A stretch of DNA of 64,000 bases from positions 1 to 64,000 of the forward strand of contig CAVZNQ010000022.1 of the NCBI GenBank assembly GCA_963776665.1, given 5' to 3'. This document shows, piece after piece, positions 43,015 to 52,352 of the stretch (positions within the stretch are counted from its first letter, which is position 1; each line of letters opens with the position of its first letter). This DNA is from Roseiarcus sp963776665. GTDB taxonomy: Bacteria > Pseudomonadota > Alphaproteobacteria > Rhizobiales > Beijerinckiaceae. Under the pieces are notes generated by a model. That model saw only the letters and a list, made by a program, of their open reading frames with translations, ran no database searches and was not told the origin of the DNA. Position numbers and translations under genes: made by a program.

Positions 43015-43855
43015 ATGCCAAGATTCGCCGCCAACCTGAGCTTTCTGTTCACGGAGCTGCCTTTCCTCGACCGCTTCGCGGCGGCCGCTCGGGCAGGGTT
43101 TGAGGGCGTCGAGTATGCCTCGCCTTACGAGCACCCCGCGCGCGACATCGCCCGTCGGCTCGCCGACCACGGCCTCACGCAAGCGCTGTTCAACCTCCCC
43201 GCCGGAAACTGGGAGGCTGGCGAGCGCGGAATCGCAATCCTGCCCGGCCGCGAAGAGGAGTTCCGCGACGAGCGTCTCGCGCGCTCTCGACTATGCCGAT
43301 GCGCTTGGCTGTGCGCGGCTCAACTGCCTCGCCGGCATTGCGCCGCCTGGCGCCGATCGGGGTATCCTCGAGGAGACCTTCGTCGCCAATCTCGCTTTCG
43401 CCGCCGAGGCGCTGCGCGTGCGCCGCGTGAGGCTCCTGATCGAGCCGATCAACACCCGCGACATGCCCGGTTTTTTCCTGAATCGCAGCGCCGAGGCCCT
43501 GCGGCTCATGAAGCGCGTCGGGTCCGACAATCTCCATCTGCAAGCCGACATTTATCACATGCAGGTGATGGAGGGCGATCTCGCGCGCCGCCTCGAAGAA
43601 GCGATGCCTCAAATCGCCCATATCCAGATCGCCGACAACCCAGGCCGGCATGAGCCAGGGGCAGGCGAGATCAACTATGCCTTCCTGCTGCCGCTGATCG
43701 ACCGGCTCGGCTACGGCGGCTGGGTCGGATGCGAATACCGGCCCCTCACAAGCACCGAAGCCGGCCTCGTATGGATGGCGCGCTATCGAGATCGTGGCGG
43801 CGGACGCGAAGGTTCGTCGAAAATCGAAAGCCACGGCGTGATCAACGGAACATGA
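43015..43855 (+). pseudogene. hyi: Hydroxypyruvate isomerase (Hyi/OtnI family) with one +1 frameshift
   Basis: ATG 43015: MPRFAANLSFLFTELPFLDRFAAAARAGFEGVEY, FNLPAGNWEAGERGIAILPGREEEFR. At about 43268 one extra base breaks the frame; without it the protein continues ASVSRALDYADALGCARLNCLAG, LLIEPINTRDMPGFFL (metal-binding Glu), LHLQADIYHMQVMEGDL, HIQIADNPGRHEPG and GWVGCEYRP, about 279 aa. It is a TIM barrel enzyme interconverting hydroxypyruvate and tartronate semialdehyde. The end is slightly atypical. It would link to glycerate metabolism (compare the glycerate kinase at 30407). Confidence 0.87.
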
Positions 43856-44011
43856 GGACTACTCCACGGCGCGCGCCGGAAAGGCGCGTCGCTCATGAGC
43901 CGGTGAGCGCCGTTTGTTGTCACGGTCATACTTTCGCGCCATTTTGCACCGCGATGGTCGCCAGGTCGTTCTCGAGGCGACTCGTCGAGGCAGAGTGGAA
44001 ATCGTTTCCCC

Positions 44012-47000
44012 GTGCGCTATGTCCTGACCATCATCGCGGTCGCGCTCGTCGCCGTGATGTCGGCAGCGCTCGTAGCGCCCATGCTTATCGACTGGTCCGC
44101 GCATCGCGCCGAGATCGAGGCGCGGCTGCGCGCGCTCACCGGCGCGAATGTCTCGCTGACCGGACCGGTCGAGGTCAGGCTCCTTCCGACGCCCTATCTT
44201 GCTCTCAGCGCCGGCTCGTTGTCCGCGCCAGGCCCGGACGGTCCCAAGCTGTCGTTCGACTCGGCGCGGCTCGAGCTCGCGCTCGTCGCGCTCACGAGCG
44301 GCCAGATCCGGTTCTCGGACATCAGCCTCGACAAGCCGGTGTTGATGATCCTGCGCGGCGCCGACGGCGAGCCGCGGTTGCCGACGCTGCACCCGGCGCG
44401 CCTGCGGTCGACCGGCGTCGACCGCCTTAGCGTGCGGGACGGGCGGATCCGGGTCGACGGCGCCAATGGCCCCGCGTCGGAGATCGCCGGCGTGGACATC
44501 GACGCAGCCTTTCCGTCTCTCGACGGGCCCGCCCAGCTCACTGGCCAGTTTTCCGGCCCCGACGGCGCCCCGGTCGTTTTCAGGCTCGCCACACAAAAGC
44601 CGGCGCCGGACGGGACGCCGCTCCGTGTCGAGGTGGACGCGGGTCCGAGCTGGCCGACCGGGCAGTTTGAAGGCATGCTCGAAGGCGAGGCGGCCGGCTC
44701 GCTCGCCGGATTTCGACTGGCGGGTACGGCCACTTTGACTGGAACTGCGCCCGGCGAGAATGAGCCGACGCCATGGCGCGTCGCCGGACCGATGACCGTC
44801 GATTTCGCCCAGGCGGTCCTTCGCGGGGCGGAGTTTCGGCTCGGACCGGAAGAACGGGCGATCCGGGCGACTGGGGACGCGACGCTTGCTTTCGGCTCGC
44901 CGCCCCGGCTCAGCGTCGATCTGAAAGCCAAACAGGCGAACCTCGACGCGCTCATGCGCCGCAAGGGCGAGGACGGCGTCGCGCCCGCGCGCGCCGTGAC
45001 GCTCCTGTCGCGGATCGCCGCGGCGGCGCTGGAGGGCCGGCAAGGCCGGATCGCGATCGACGCCCGGGCCTCGGCCGCGCCGATCATCCTCGGCGCGCAA
45101 ACGCTGCCCGAGGCGACCGTGGCGCTCAGAGCCGAGCCGGGGGCGCCGCTGCATCTGCGCTTCAGCCTCGGTCTTCCGGGACAGAGCCGAATCGGGGGCG
45201 AGGGCGACCTCGACGCCGGCGCCGCGGTGAAGTTCCGCGGCGACGTTGATTTCAACAGCCCCGACTTCGCGCTGCTTCGCGACTGGGCAAGCCTCGGCGC
45301 GCCGGAGTCTGCGGCCAGGGTCGCCGCGTTCGGCGAAGCGCTCGCCTATCGCAGCGCCGCGTTCAAGGGCGAGGTCCAAGCGTCGGCGACCAAGGTCTCG
45401 GGACGCAATCTCAAGCTGACTTTGGATCGAACGACGCTGGCTGGTTCCCTTGCCATCGCGGGTCCGGCCGATGGGAAGGCTGGCCGCATCGACCTCGACC
45501 TCACAACCGATTCGCTCGACGTCGACACGCTGCCCAGCCTCGCCGCCGCAAAAATGATCGGCGACATGGACCTTTCGATTTCGCTCCAGGCAGGCTCCCT
45601 GCATATCGCCCGCGTCGGCGAGACCGAGGTCGACAGCGGCCGGGTGGCGCTGAAGGCGGTCAAGAGCGGGCCGAACGTCACTCTCGAGCGCCTGAGCATC
45701 GCCGGACTGGGAGGCGCCTCACTCGACGTGCAGGGCGCGATCGACGGCGATTCGCTCGGCGCGACCGGCCATTTGCGCGCCGACCGGGTGCGCGATTTCG
45801 CTACGCTGGTTTCGCGTCTGGCGCCGGGCGAATGGAGCAGGATTCTGGTCGATCGGGCAGACGCGCTCTCGCCCGCGGCGCTGACCTTCGAAGCTCACGG
45901 CGGCGGCGACCGGCCGGCGATCGATTCGTTGCGCGCCAACGGATCGGCGGGCGAAACCCAGTTCACGGTTGCGCTCGACCCGCAGCCGAAGGACGGTGGC
46001 CGCTCTCTCTCCGTCAGCCTCGATTCCCCAAACTTGGGCGCGATGCTGCAGCAGCTCGGTCTGCGCGCGGCGCCGGCGGGAGGCGGGCGCGGGCACATTG
46101 CGCTCGACGCGGCCGGCGCATGGACGCAGGGGTACGACGTCGACGCGACGTCCTCGCTCCCCGGCGGGGAGCTGACGTGGCGTGGCCGGTTCCTGCCCGC
46201 GGCCGAGGGCGACGACGCAAAACTGTTTGGAGCCGCCAAGGTCAAGGCGTCGAACCTTGCCGCGGTCTCGGCCGCCCTCGGTCTTGCGCCCGTCAGCGGC
46301 GGCGCATTTGGACCTGCCGATATCGGATTCGACGCAACCTTGCGTGGCGACAAGTGGACGTTCTCGAAGCTCGCGGCCACGATAGCCGGGGTCAAGACCA
46401 GCGGTGAGCTGACCTATGAGCCTGTCGCGACGCTCGCTGCGGCCCCTGAGGCGAGCGCCGCGATCTCGAGCGCCGAGGAGGCGCTTGGCGCTGTGACGCG
46501 AGGCGCGCGGTCGGCTGCGCCGGCGGAGATCGAAGGCGATCTCACCGTCGACCGACTGCCGATGGGCGCCATTCTGGCGCTCGCGCTTGGGCCGCCCCAG
46601 CCGGGCAAGGCGGGAGCGCGCTGGTCCGATGCGAAATTCGCCCCGGCGCCGCTGCGTCCGCCGTCCACTGCCGTCAAGCTCAATGTGGGAACGCTCGACC
46701 TGACCGACGCTCTCTCGGCGCGAGGGTTCGCGACCATGCTGCGCTATGACAGGGGCCGGCTCGATCTCGATGACCTCAAAATGCAGATTGCGCGAGGCGA
46801 CGCCTCCGGCCAGGCGACGCTCCGCCGCGACGGCGACGCGGCGACGCTTACCGGATCGTTGAGTGTCAACTCGGTCGCCATCGAACGGCCCGGATTCTCG
46901 GGCCGCGTCGGGGGAGCGGTCGACTTCGCCTCGACAGGGCGCACTCCCGCGGCGCTGATCGATGGGCTCGCCGGCGCGGGGACAGTCAATTTCAGCGGGG

Positions 47001-47863
47001 CGGCGCTGGCGCGAAGCGATCCTGCCGCTCTCGATCGCGTTGTCGTCAAGGCGCAGAACCCCGACGCGCCGGTGGACGAGACCAATATCGCCTTCGCCTT
47101 CGGCGAGGAGCTCAACCGGGGACCACTGTCGGTTCCGGACGGGTCGGCGCCGGCCGCGCTCAGCGCGGGCGTCATGAAGATCGGCCCGATCAGCATTGCC
47201 GGGCGGCGCTACGACGGCGCGCTGAACGCCGACCTCGATCTGCGCAAGCTCACCGCCGAGACGCGCCTCACGCTCTCCTCACCGGCCAGCGGCTTGAAGT
47301 TCTGGTCGGGACCGCCGCCGAGCGCGACGGTCGTGGTTGATAACCTCCTCGAGGCGCCGAAGCGGCAGCTCGACGTCAGCGCTCTTTCCGCCGCGCTCGC
47401 GGCGCAGGCGATCGCGCGCGAGACCGACCGCATCGCCACGATGGAAGCCGACATACGCGAACGGGCTTTCTTCAATCGCCGTCTGAAGGGCGAGCGGTAC
47501 ATGGATCGCCGGCAGCAGGAAATCCAGGACTTCGAAGTCGAGCAGGCGCGGCTGAAGGGGCTCGCCGAGCACTTGCGCGCCATGGAGGAAGCGGCGAAGG
47601 CGGCCGAACTCGAAGCGGCGGCGAAGAAGGCCGCGGAAGCCGCGGCCGCAAAAGCAGCGGCCGAAAAAGCGGCCGCCGAAAACGCCGAAGCGGTCAAGGC
47701 GGAGTCGCCGGATGGCGAGGCGGCAGCAAAGGCTCCGTTTGCGCCCGCGCCCGCGGCGGCGAAGAGCGAGGATCTGGGCGCCAATGCGCCGGCGGCGCCT
47801 ATGCCGCCGGCGAGACCGAAGGCGCACTCGACCCAGGGCGATGCGCCGCCAGGCGGACTTTAA
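44012..47863 (+). CDS. AsmA family protein
   Basis: 1283 aa from a GTG start. One N-terminal TM/signal anchor (MRYVLTIIAVALVAVMSAALVAPML) precedes the AsmA N-terminal domain (RAEIEARLRALTGANVSLTGPVEVRLLPTPYLALSAG). A very long repetitive beta-rich groove follows, and the C-terminal AsmA_2-like block (PVDETNIAFAFGEELNRGPLSV). Residues about 1160–1250 are a charged Ala/Glu/Lys coiled coil (AMEEAAKAAELEAAAKKAAEAAAAKAA region), and the tail is Pro-rich. AsmA-like proteins are bridge-type lipid-transfer or envelope-homeostasis factors spanning the periplasm. Single-gene unit, tail-to-tail with the RHH gene. Confidence 0.9.
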   Translation: MRYVLTIIAVALVAVMSAALVAPMLIDWSAHRAEIEARLRALTGANVSLTGPVEVRLLPTPYLALSAGSLSAPGPDGPKLSFDSARLELALVALTSGQIRFSDISLDKPVLMILRGADGEPRLPTLHPARLRSTGVDRLSVRDGRIRVDGANGPASEIAGVDIDAAFPSLDGPAQLTGQFSGPDGAPVVFRLATQKPAPDGTPLRVEVDAGPSWPTGQFEGMLEGEAAGSLAGFRLAGTATLTGTAPGENEPTPWRVAGPMTVDFAQAVLRGAEFRLGPEERAIRATGDATLAFGSPPRLSVDLKAKQANLDALMRRKGEDGVAPARAVTLLSRIAAAALEGRQGRIAIDARASAAPIILGAQTLPEATVALRAEPGAPLHLRFSLGLPGQSRIGGEGDLDAGAAVKFRGDVDFNSPDFALLRDWASLGAPESAARVAAFGEALAYRSAAFKGEVQASATKVSGRNLKLTLDRTTLAGSLAIAGPADGKAGRIDLDLTTDSLDVDTLPSLAAAKMIGDMDLSISLQAGSLHIARVGETEVDSGRVALKAVKSGPNVTLERLSIAGLGGASLDVQGAIDGDSLGATGHLRADRVRDFATLVSRLAPGEWSRILVDRADALSPAALTFEAHGGGDRPAIDSLRANGSAGETQFTVALDPQPKDGGRSLSVSLDSPNLGAMLQQLGLRAAPAGGGRGHIALDAAGAWTQGYDVDATSSLPGGELTWRGRFLPAAEGDDAKLFGAAKVKASNLAAVSAALGLAPVSGGAFGPADIGFDATLRGDKWTFSKLAATIAGVKTSGELTYEPVATLAAAPEASAAISSAEEALGAVTRGARSAAPAEIEGDLTVDRLPMGAILALALGPPQPGKAGARWSDAKFAPAPLRPPSTAVKLNVGTLDLTDALSARGFATMLRYDRGRLDLDDLKMQIARGDASGQATLRRDGDAATLTGSLSVNSVAIERPGFSGRVGGAVDFASTGRTPAALIDGLAGAGTVNFSGAALARSDPAALDRVVVKAQNPDAPVDETNIAFAFGEELNRGPLSVPDGSAPAALSAGVMKIGPISIAGRRYDGALNADLDLRKLTAETRLTLSSPASGLKFWSGPPPSATVVVDNLLEAPKRQLDVSALSAALAAQAIARETDRIATMEADIRERAFFNRRLKGERYMDRRQQEIQDFEVEQARLKGLAEHLRAMEEAAKAAELEAAAKKAAEAAAAKAAAEKAAAENAEAVKAESPDGEAAAKAPFAPAPAAAKSEDLGANAPAAPMPPARPKAHSTQGDAPPGGL

Positions 47864-48132
47864 CGCGGCGTGCTGTCCCGATGGGCTCGGGAGGCGCCGC
47901 TCTGAGCCTCGCTCTCGGCCTCGAGCACGAACACGCGAATGGCCGATGAGAGATTAGCGCCGCCGCGCGAGGCGTCGACCATCGCCGCAAGCCCATTGAG
48001 CGACTGTCCGCGCTCAAGCGCAATCCGGCGCAGCCGGCGCCAGAAGGCGTCTTCGATCGAGATACTGGTGCGATGACCGGCGATCACCAGCGAGCGTTTG
48101 ACAACGCGCGTGTTCGCGGCGTCAGTCGGCAT
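47860..48132 (-). CDS. Ribbon-helix-helix domain protein
   Basis: 90 aa from the ATG at 48132 (MPTDAANTRVVKRSLVIAGHRTSISIEDAFWRRLRRIALERG). The RHH_4-type fold is visible: strand RTSISIE, helix AFWRRLRRIALERG, turn and helix LNGLAAMVD, then LSSAIRVFVLEAE. It is widespread in Hyphomicrobiales downstream of sspB and DUF4169. Its start overlaps the end of the DUF4169 gene by 11 bp, so the three are one operon. Probably DNA-binding; target unknown. Confidence 0.85.
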   Translation of the reverse strand: MPTDAANTRVVKRSLVIAGHRTSISIEDAFWRRLRRIALERGQSLNGLAAMVDASRGGANLSSAIRVFVLEAESEAQSGASRAHRDSTPR

Positions 48133-48310
48133 CAGGGCGCGCGAGCCGGCGGGCGTCGAGGCTCGCCTCGGCAAGCGCGCGCTCGCTTTCGGCGAGACGC
48201 TTCTCGCCCTTTGTCCGGCCGAAGACGACGCGGTTCTCAGCCGCGGCCGCTTCCTTGCTCGCGCGCTCCTTTTGCTTTCGCGCCCGGCGCAGATTGACGA
48301 TCTCGCTCAA
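48122..48310 (-). CDS. DUF4169 family small protein
   Basis: 62 aa, highly charged: MSEIVNLRRARKQKERASKEAAAAENRVVFGRTKGEKRL then LAEASLDARRLARPDAD. This is the DUF4169 pattern (VNLRRARK.K.R...A..NR..FGR.K). It sits 11 bp after sspB and overlaps the RHH gene. Function unknown; the conserved linkage suggests a link to protein quality control or translation. Confidence 0.88.
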   Translation of the reverse strand: MSEIVNLRRARKQKERASKEAAAAENRVVFGRTKGEKRLAESERALAEASLDARRLARPDAD

Positions 48311-48321
48311 ACTGGCCTCGG

Positions 48322-48873
48322 CTACTTCTTTCGGAAGGCGTCAATCGACACGACCTTGGCTTCGCCGCCGGGGTCGGCGGGCTTCTCTGCCCGCGAGCTA
48401 GACTTCGCTGCGGCGGCCACGGACGAGGGCTTGGCCGGCGCGGTCTTTGCCGGCGCGGGCGGCGGCAATTCCTGCATTCCTACAATCGCGGGCGCGCGGC
48501 CCGCCGCAGGCTCCGGCACGCGCGGCTCGAGCTTGAAGCCGAACGGCACCGACGGATCGGTGAAGCCGGTGATCGAATCGAACGGCACGATCAATCGTTC
48601 GGGCTTGCGTGAGAAGTTGAAATTCACTTCGAACGCGTCCTGGGTGACGACCAGGTCCCAGAACTCATGCTGGAGGATGATCGACATCTCGTCGGGAAAA
48701 CGGCTCTTGACCGCGGGCGGAACGACGACCCCTGGCGCGTGGGTCTTGAACGCGATGTTGAAGTGATGGTCGCCGATGAGCCCAGCGCGCGCGGTGTCTG
48801 CGAGCACCTTGCGCACAACGGAGCGCAGCGCATCCTGCACCAGGAGGTCGTAGCGAATGAGGTCGGTCGCCAT
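48322..48873 (-). CDS. sspB: SspB family ClpXP adaptor protein (alpha type)
   Basis: 183 aa. Conserved: IRYDLLVQDALRSVVRKVLADTARAGLIGDHHFNIAFKTHAPGVVVP, MSIILQHEFWDLVVTQDAFEVNFNFSRKPERLIVPFDSITGFTDPSVPFGFKLEP. This is the core domain that binds ssrA-tagged proteins; a long Ala/Pro/Lys linker ends in AKVVSIDAFRKK, the short C-terminal ClpX-docking motif. It delivers tmRNA-tagged proteins to ClpXP. The tmRNA gene lies 93 bp upstream on the same strand, a functional neighbourhood. Confidence 0.95.
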   Translation of the reverse strand: MATDLIRYDLLVQDALRSVVRKVLADTARAGLIGDHHFNIAFKTHAPGVVVPPAVKSRFPDEMSIILQHEFWDLVVTQDAFEVNFNFSRKPERLIVPFDSITGFTDPSVPFGFKLEPRVPEPAAGRAPAIVGMQELPPPAPAKTAPAKPSSVAAAAKSSSRAEKPADPGGEAKVVSIDAFRKK

Positions 48874-48965
48874 CAGAAATGAGCTCGATGGCGCCAGAAC
48901 TAGCCGACCGTCCGGGGCATTGCAATCTGCATCGCGAGCCGATTGGGGCCGGCGGAAAAGGAAGT

Positions 48966-49290
48966 GGAGGCTTCTGTTGCCAGGCGCCTCCGGACCCCGC
49001 CTAGAAGTGCAAACCCCTAGGACTTGATTCCCAGTACCAGCGCTGCATTACGCAGCGAGGGCCACCGGAGCATAGTTGTCATTCGCAACTATAGGTTTGA
49101 CCCGATAACGGCGGTATCATGCCGAGCAAAAGATCACCCTTTGGGTCCCCCGTCGAACCTATTTCGCCCCCGCCGAAGCCCGCTTGCATGGCGGGCTTGG
49201 GTGGAGGCGCCGGGTACTGCCCCCGGGTCCGAAAGACTTATTCCGATGCCCATTTATCGCCATAGCCGTCCTTGCGGACGGCGACCGCAA
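48966..49290 (-). ncRNA. ssrA: tmRNA (ssrA), circularly permuted two-piece alphaproteobacterial type
   Basis: On the minus strand the tag frame 49086–49048 reads ANDNYAPVALAA-stop, a Hyphomicrobiales-type degradation tag. The coding piece begins at GGGGGCG (49171–49165) followed by the D-loop-like GGTTCGACGGG. Its pairing partner CGCCTCC plus ACC lies upstream in the transcript near 49210–49201, after a T-arm-like CCGGG/CCCGG hairpin, so the gene is permuted. Between them is an AAGCCCGC/GCGGGCTT processing hairpin. Transcription probably starts near 49290 after a TATATT box. The 3' end is placed at a GGAGGC/GCCTCC hairpin (48966–48991). The limits are approximate; the CCA is not fully encoded. 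Confidence 0.88.
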
Positions 49291-49428
49291 TATAGGGATC
49301 GGGGGGCCGAGAGGGAAGGGGCGCCGCGCTGCTCTTGTCAGCCGAAGGTAAGTCCGCGCAATATGTGTGAACAGGGACAATCGCCTGGGACCTCGAGCGC
49401 CCGCGGGCGGGCTTATGGAGAAAGCGTC

Positions 49429-50238
49429 ATGCGCATCTATCGCTGGCTCGTCGGATTGGCCGTCGCCATCGCGTTGAGCACGATGGCGGCCGCCGAGGAC
49501 AGCCCGCAACCGCTCATCGCGGGAAATCCCGCCGTGGCGCCGCTCAAATGGGTAGGACTGTTGGTGTTCCAGAACGTCAAGGCACAGACGTTCTCCTGCA
49601 CCGCTCAGTTCATAGCGCCCAGAGTCCTTCTGACGGCAGCCCATTGTGTGCGCGACCAGGCGACTGGGGAGTGGTACGATACAAGCAAGATGTTTTTTTT
49701 CCTCCAGTATCAAAATGACAACGCTTCAGATATCTACAAAGTAGTTTGTACAGGACATCTTGGCGCTTACGTGCCGAAGCTAAGCCCGACCGCCACCGAT
49801 GAGGTAAAACAGCAAGCGTTTGAGAGCGCGATGCAGTATGACTATGCGATGATACTGGTGAATCATGACAGCATAACAGGTCACCTCAAAGTGGAGACCG
49901 ATTGGCTCGGCAAACATCCGATGGCCACCCAGATCGGCTATCCTGGCGCGATTGAAGGGGGCATGATTATCCAGCGCGACCCAGGGTTGCTGGCGCTAGC
50001 GCTTTCCCGGTCGAATGAAATCATTCTGATGCACGCAAATCCCAACATGACCGAGGGCACCAGCGGAGGCGCCTGGATCGCCAATTTCAGCACGGGCGAA
50101 AGCGCGGATGACAACGTGGTGATCGGCGTCACCTCGTTCGGGATGCCGATTTGGCCAGGCATCACATTTGGCCCTTATTTTAGACAAGAAAATTATGGAG
50201 GTCTTTTCGACTACGTGTCAAAGGGGTGCCCGAAATAG
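49429..50238 (+). CDS. Secreted trypsin-like serine protease
   Basis: 269 aa from the ATG at 49429 with GGAG 10 bp before it. Signal peptide MRIYRWLVGLAVAIALSTMAAA. Catalytic His in RVLLTAAHCVRDQ, Asp in QYDYAMILVNHDS, Ser in MTEGTSGGAWIANF (GTSGG instead of GDSGG). Two or three Cys could make the usual His-loop disulfide. The C-terminal part has lower GC than the neighbours. The downstream small secreted gene is in the same direction 47 bp on. Target unknown; periplasmic or secreted by inference. Confidence 0.85.
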   Translation: MRIYRWLVGLAVAIALSTMAAAEDSPQPLIAGNPAVAPLKWVGLLVFQNVKAQTFSCTAQFIAPRVLLTAAHCVRDQATGEWYDTSKMFFFLQYQNDNASDIYKVVCTGHLGAYVPKLSPTATDEVKQQAFESAMQYDYAMILVNHDSITGHLKVETDWLGKHPMATQIGYPGAIEGGMIIQRDPGLLALALSRSNEIILMHANPNMTEGTSGGAWIANFSTGESADDNVVIGVTSFGMPIWPGITFGPYFRQENYGGLFDYVSKGCPK

Positions 50239-50285
50239 CCCCGAGTGGCGCGGCCGGGTTGGCTTCAACCCAATGGAGAATCTCA

Positions 50286-50516
50286 ATGAGCAGGATCTCG
50301 GTTTGCTTGATGGTTGCGTTCACCGGCGCGTTTGCGGCTTCGGCTCAGGCCGAAACGCGCGCCGTTTCCTGGCAGGGACAGGCCATCGAGGCGAGCATCA
50401 GCGAGCCAACGCGCGGGCTCGGCCCGTCGCGCGATGAATTGTTGAAAATGGCGCGCGAGGCTGTCCCCGTGTCGCCAAATCGCTCCCTGCCCAATGCCGG
50501 TCAGACTGGCAAGTGA
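50286..50516 (+). CDS. Small secreted protein of unknown function
   Basis: 76 aa from the ATG at 50286. The signal peptide is MSRISVCLMVAFTGAFAASAQA, leaving a mature peptide of about 54 residues (ETRAVSWQGQAIEASISEP, then PSRDELLKMAREAVPVSPN). GGAGAATCTCA precedes the start. It follows the trypsin-like protease gene and may be co-expressed with it. No family recognised. Confidence 0.6.
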   Translation: MSRISVCLMVAFTGAFAASAQAETRAVSWQGQAIEASISEPTRGLGPSRDELLKMAREAVPVSPNRSLPNAGQTGK

Positions 50517-50632
50517 TCCGGAACTCCTTCGAGCGTCTGGCTCGACGCGGGCTGAGTGAGCGTCCCGGCGAGCTTCGACACGTCCATGCCTGAGTGGGCG
50601 CAGGCGCGTTCGCCTCCCATCGAGGACGGCGA

Positions 50633-51424
50633 TCACCGTCCGGTCCCCTCCGCCGCCGGCTTTTGCGCCGCTCGGAACGCCTCGGCGAAGGCGCCGAGGT
50701 CCTTCTCGTCGATGTCGCTGACGGCGACATAACTCAAATTCGCGTCCGACCAGCGGGCGACGTGAAAGCCGTCGATGGTCTCGATCGGGCCGCCGCCCCG
50801 CGCGCCGGCCATCGTCGCCGGAAGCTCGGTGACGGCGATCAGATGTTCCCGCTTGCGATAGACGAGCGTCGGCGCCGGCACGCGATCGATGACGGCGATG
50901 CGTCCGCCCTCGAGCGCGAAGCCTTCTTGCCCGAGATCGACGATTTCGGCGCTGATCGTCGCGTGCGCGGCGAGCCACGGCTTGACCGTGTGCCGGTCCG
51001 AGGACGCGACGTCGAACGGCTGACCGGCGATCTGGCTCCGTGCGAAATCGGCGACCAGGCGCTGGGCCACGGAGTCGGTGGCGCTGGGCCCCCGCACCGT
51101 CATGAGGCCTGCGCCAGCGGCGAACGCGACCGCGGCGATCGAAGCGGCGAGGGCGAGCGTTCGCGCTCCGGTCCAGAAAGGCCGCCGAACCGGCGCCGGC
51201 TCGACTAGCGCGGCGATGCGCTCGCGCAGAGCGCGCGGCGCCGCTTCGCGCGGCGCATGGAGGCGGATCGCCCCGCGAGTCGAAGCGATGAGCCGGTACT
51301 GGGCCGCGAGCGCGGGGTCGTCGCGCATATCCCGCTCAAGCTCGAGCCAATGGGCGGCGTCTAACTCGCCGTCGACGGCTGCGTTGAGCCTCAGGATACG
51401 GTTGTCGGACAAAGAATCGGTCAT
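50633..51424 (-). CDS. Membrane anti-sigma factor
   Basis: 263 aa. The N-terminal zinc-less anti-sigma-like domain (RILRLNAAVDGELDAAHWLELERDMRDDPALAAQYRL) precedes one TM (about 86–108, LALAASIAAVAFAAGAGLM) and a periplasmic sensor region with strands such as GGRIAVIDRVPAPTLVYRKREHLIAV. Its ATG overlaps the stop of the ECF sigma gene by 4 bp, the typical cognate arrangement. It would hold the sigma factor at the membrane until a periplasmic signal arrives. Confidence 0.88.
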   Translation of the reverse strand: MTDSLSDNRILRLNAAVDGELDAAHWLELERDMRDDPALAAQYRLIASTRGAIRLHAPREAAPRALRERIAALVEPAPVRRPFWTGARTLALAASIAAVAFAAGAGLMTVRGPSATDSVAQRLVADFARSQIAGQPFDVASSDRHTVKPWLAAHATISAEIVDLGQEGFALEGGRIAVIDRVPAPTLVYRKREHLIAVTELPATMAGARGGGPIETIDGFHVARWSDANLSYVAVSDIDEKDLGAFAEAFRAAQKPAAEGTGR

Positions 51425-51954
51425 GGGTTCGACTTCATGGCTTTGACGATCGCCGAGCGGGCGCGCGCGAGGCGCGACATGACCGTGCCGACCGGCGAAT
51501 CGGTCGCCTCGGCAATCTCGCGATAGGAGAGGCCGTTGATGTCGCGCATCACCAGCGTTTCCAGGAAGGGCGAGGGAAGGTCGGCGATCGCCTGGCGCAG
51601 GCGGTCCCCCTCTTCGAGGGCGATGAGCGCTTGTTCGGGATCAAGCGGGCCCTCCGCCACGTCGCTGGCGTCGATCGCTTCCAGATCGGTCAAATCGCCG
51701 GCATAGGCCAGAGCTTTCGGGCGATTGCGCGCCATCCAGGTCATTGCGGCGTTACGGACGATTGCCAGAAACCACGGCCGCGGCCGATCCACCGAGACCG
51801 TCGCCAAAGCGTTCAACGCTCTCACCGCCGCCTCCTGCACGACATCCTCGGCGTCGGTCGCGCTCCGGGTGAGCCACTTGGCGAGCGTGAAGGCGTCGTC
51901 AAGCAGCGGCGGAACGATTTCGCGGAACCGCCGCCGCCCGACGTCGTCGATCAC
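51421..51954 (-). CDS. ECF-type RNA polymerase sigma factor
   Basis: 177 aa. Region 2: PLLDDAFTLAKWLTRSATDAEDVVQEAAVRALNAL; region 4: LVMRDINGLSYREIAEATDSPVGTVMSRLARARSAI. It is last but one in a four-gene minus-strand run: phosphoesterase, cytochrome c, sigma factor, anti-sigma factor. It probably directs its own operon under envelope or oxidative stress; the promoter it recognises is not identified. Confidence 0.92.
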   Translation of the reverse strand: MIDDVGRRRFREIVPPLLDDAFTLAKWLTRSATDAEDVVQEAAVRALNALATVSVDRPRPWFLAIVRNAAMTWMARNRPKALAYAGDLTDLEAIDASDVAEGPLDPEQALIALEEGDRLRQAIADLPSPFLETLVMRDINGLSYREIAEATDSPVGTVMSRLARARSAIVKAMKSNP

Positions 51955-51982
51955 CGGGCGCGTCCTTGCGCCCCGCGCCGAC

Positions 51983-52342
51983 CTATTTCGCTCGTTCCTT
52001 GAGGTAGGCGATCACGTCGGCGCGGTCCTGCGCATTTTCCAGATGAAAGACCATCTTGGCGCCCGGCGCGACGGCTTGCGGATCGGTCAGCCACTTATCG
52101 AGCGTCTCCTCGTTCCAGACGATATTGGCGGATTTGAGCGCGTCGGAATAGTCGTAATCGGGCAAGGAGGCCGCCTTGCGGCCGTATACGCCTCGATGAC
52201 GCGGGCCGACGTCGTTCTTGTCGAGCGAATGGCAGTCCTGGCAAGCTTCATAGATGGTTTCGCCGCGATCGGCGTCGCCCGCCGCCGCGGCCGGGCCGGC
52301 GGCGAGCAGCGCCGCCAGCGCCAGCGCGAAGCGTCTTCTCAT
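51983..52342 (-). CDS. Class I c-type cytochrome
   Basis: 119 aa from the ATG at 52342; the longer frame to 52402 overlaps the phosphoesterase gene. Signal peptide MRRRFALALAALLAAGPAAA; haem site YEACQDCHSLDKNDVGPRH (CxxCH); axial Met in GAKMVFHLE; C-terminal helix VIAYLKERAK. This is the small soluble mitochondrial-like cytochrome c type. It is 10 bp downstream of the phosphoesterase and 28 bp upstream of the ECF sigma gene, suggesting a redox-responsive operon. Confidence 0.92.
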   Translation of the reverse strand: MRRRFALALAALLAAGPAAAAGDADRGETIYEACQDCHSLDKNDVGPRHRGVYGRKAASLPDYDYSDALKSANIVWNEETLDKWLTDPQAVAPGAKMVFHLENAQDRADVIAYLKERAK

Positions 52343-52352
52343 GAGCGCAGCC

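Noticed and set aside
49024..49428. Upstream extension of the trypsin-like protease frame, overlapping the tmRNA
   Set aside because: The signal peptide and ribosome binding site are at 49429, and the upstream part lies on the tmRNA gene.
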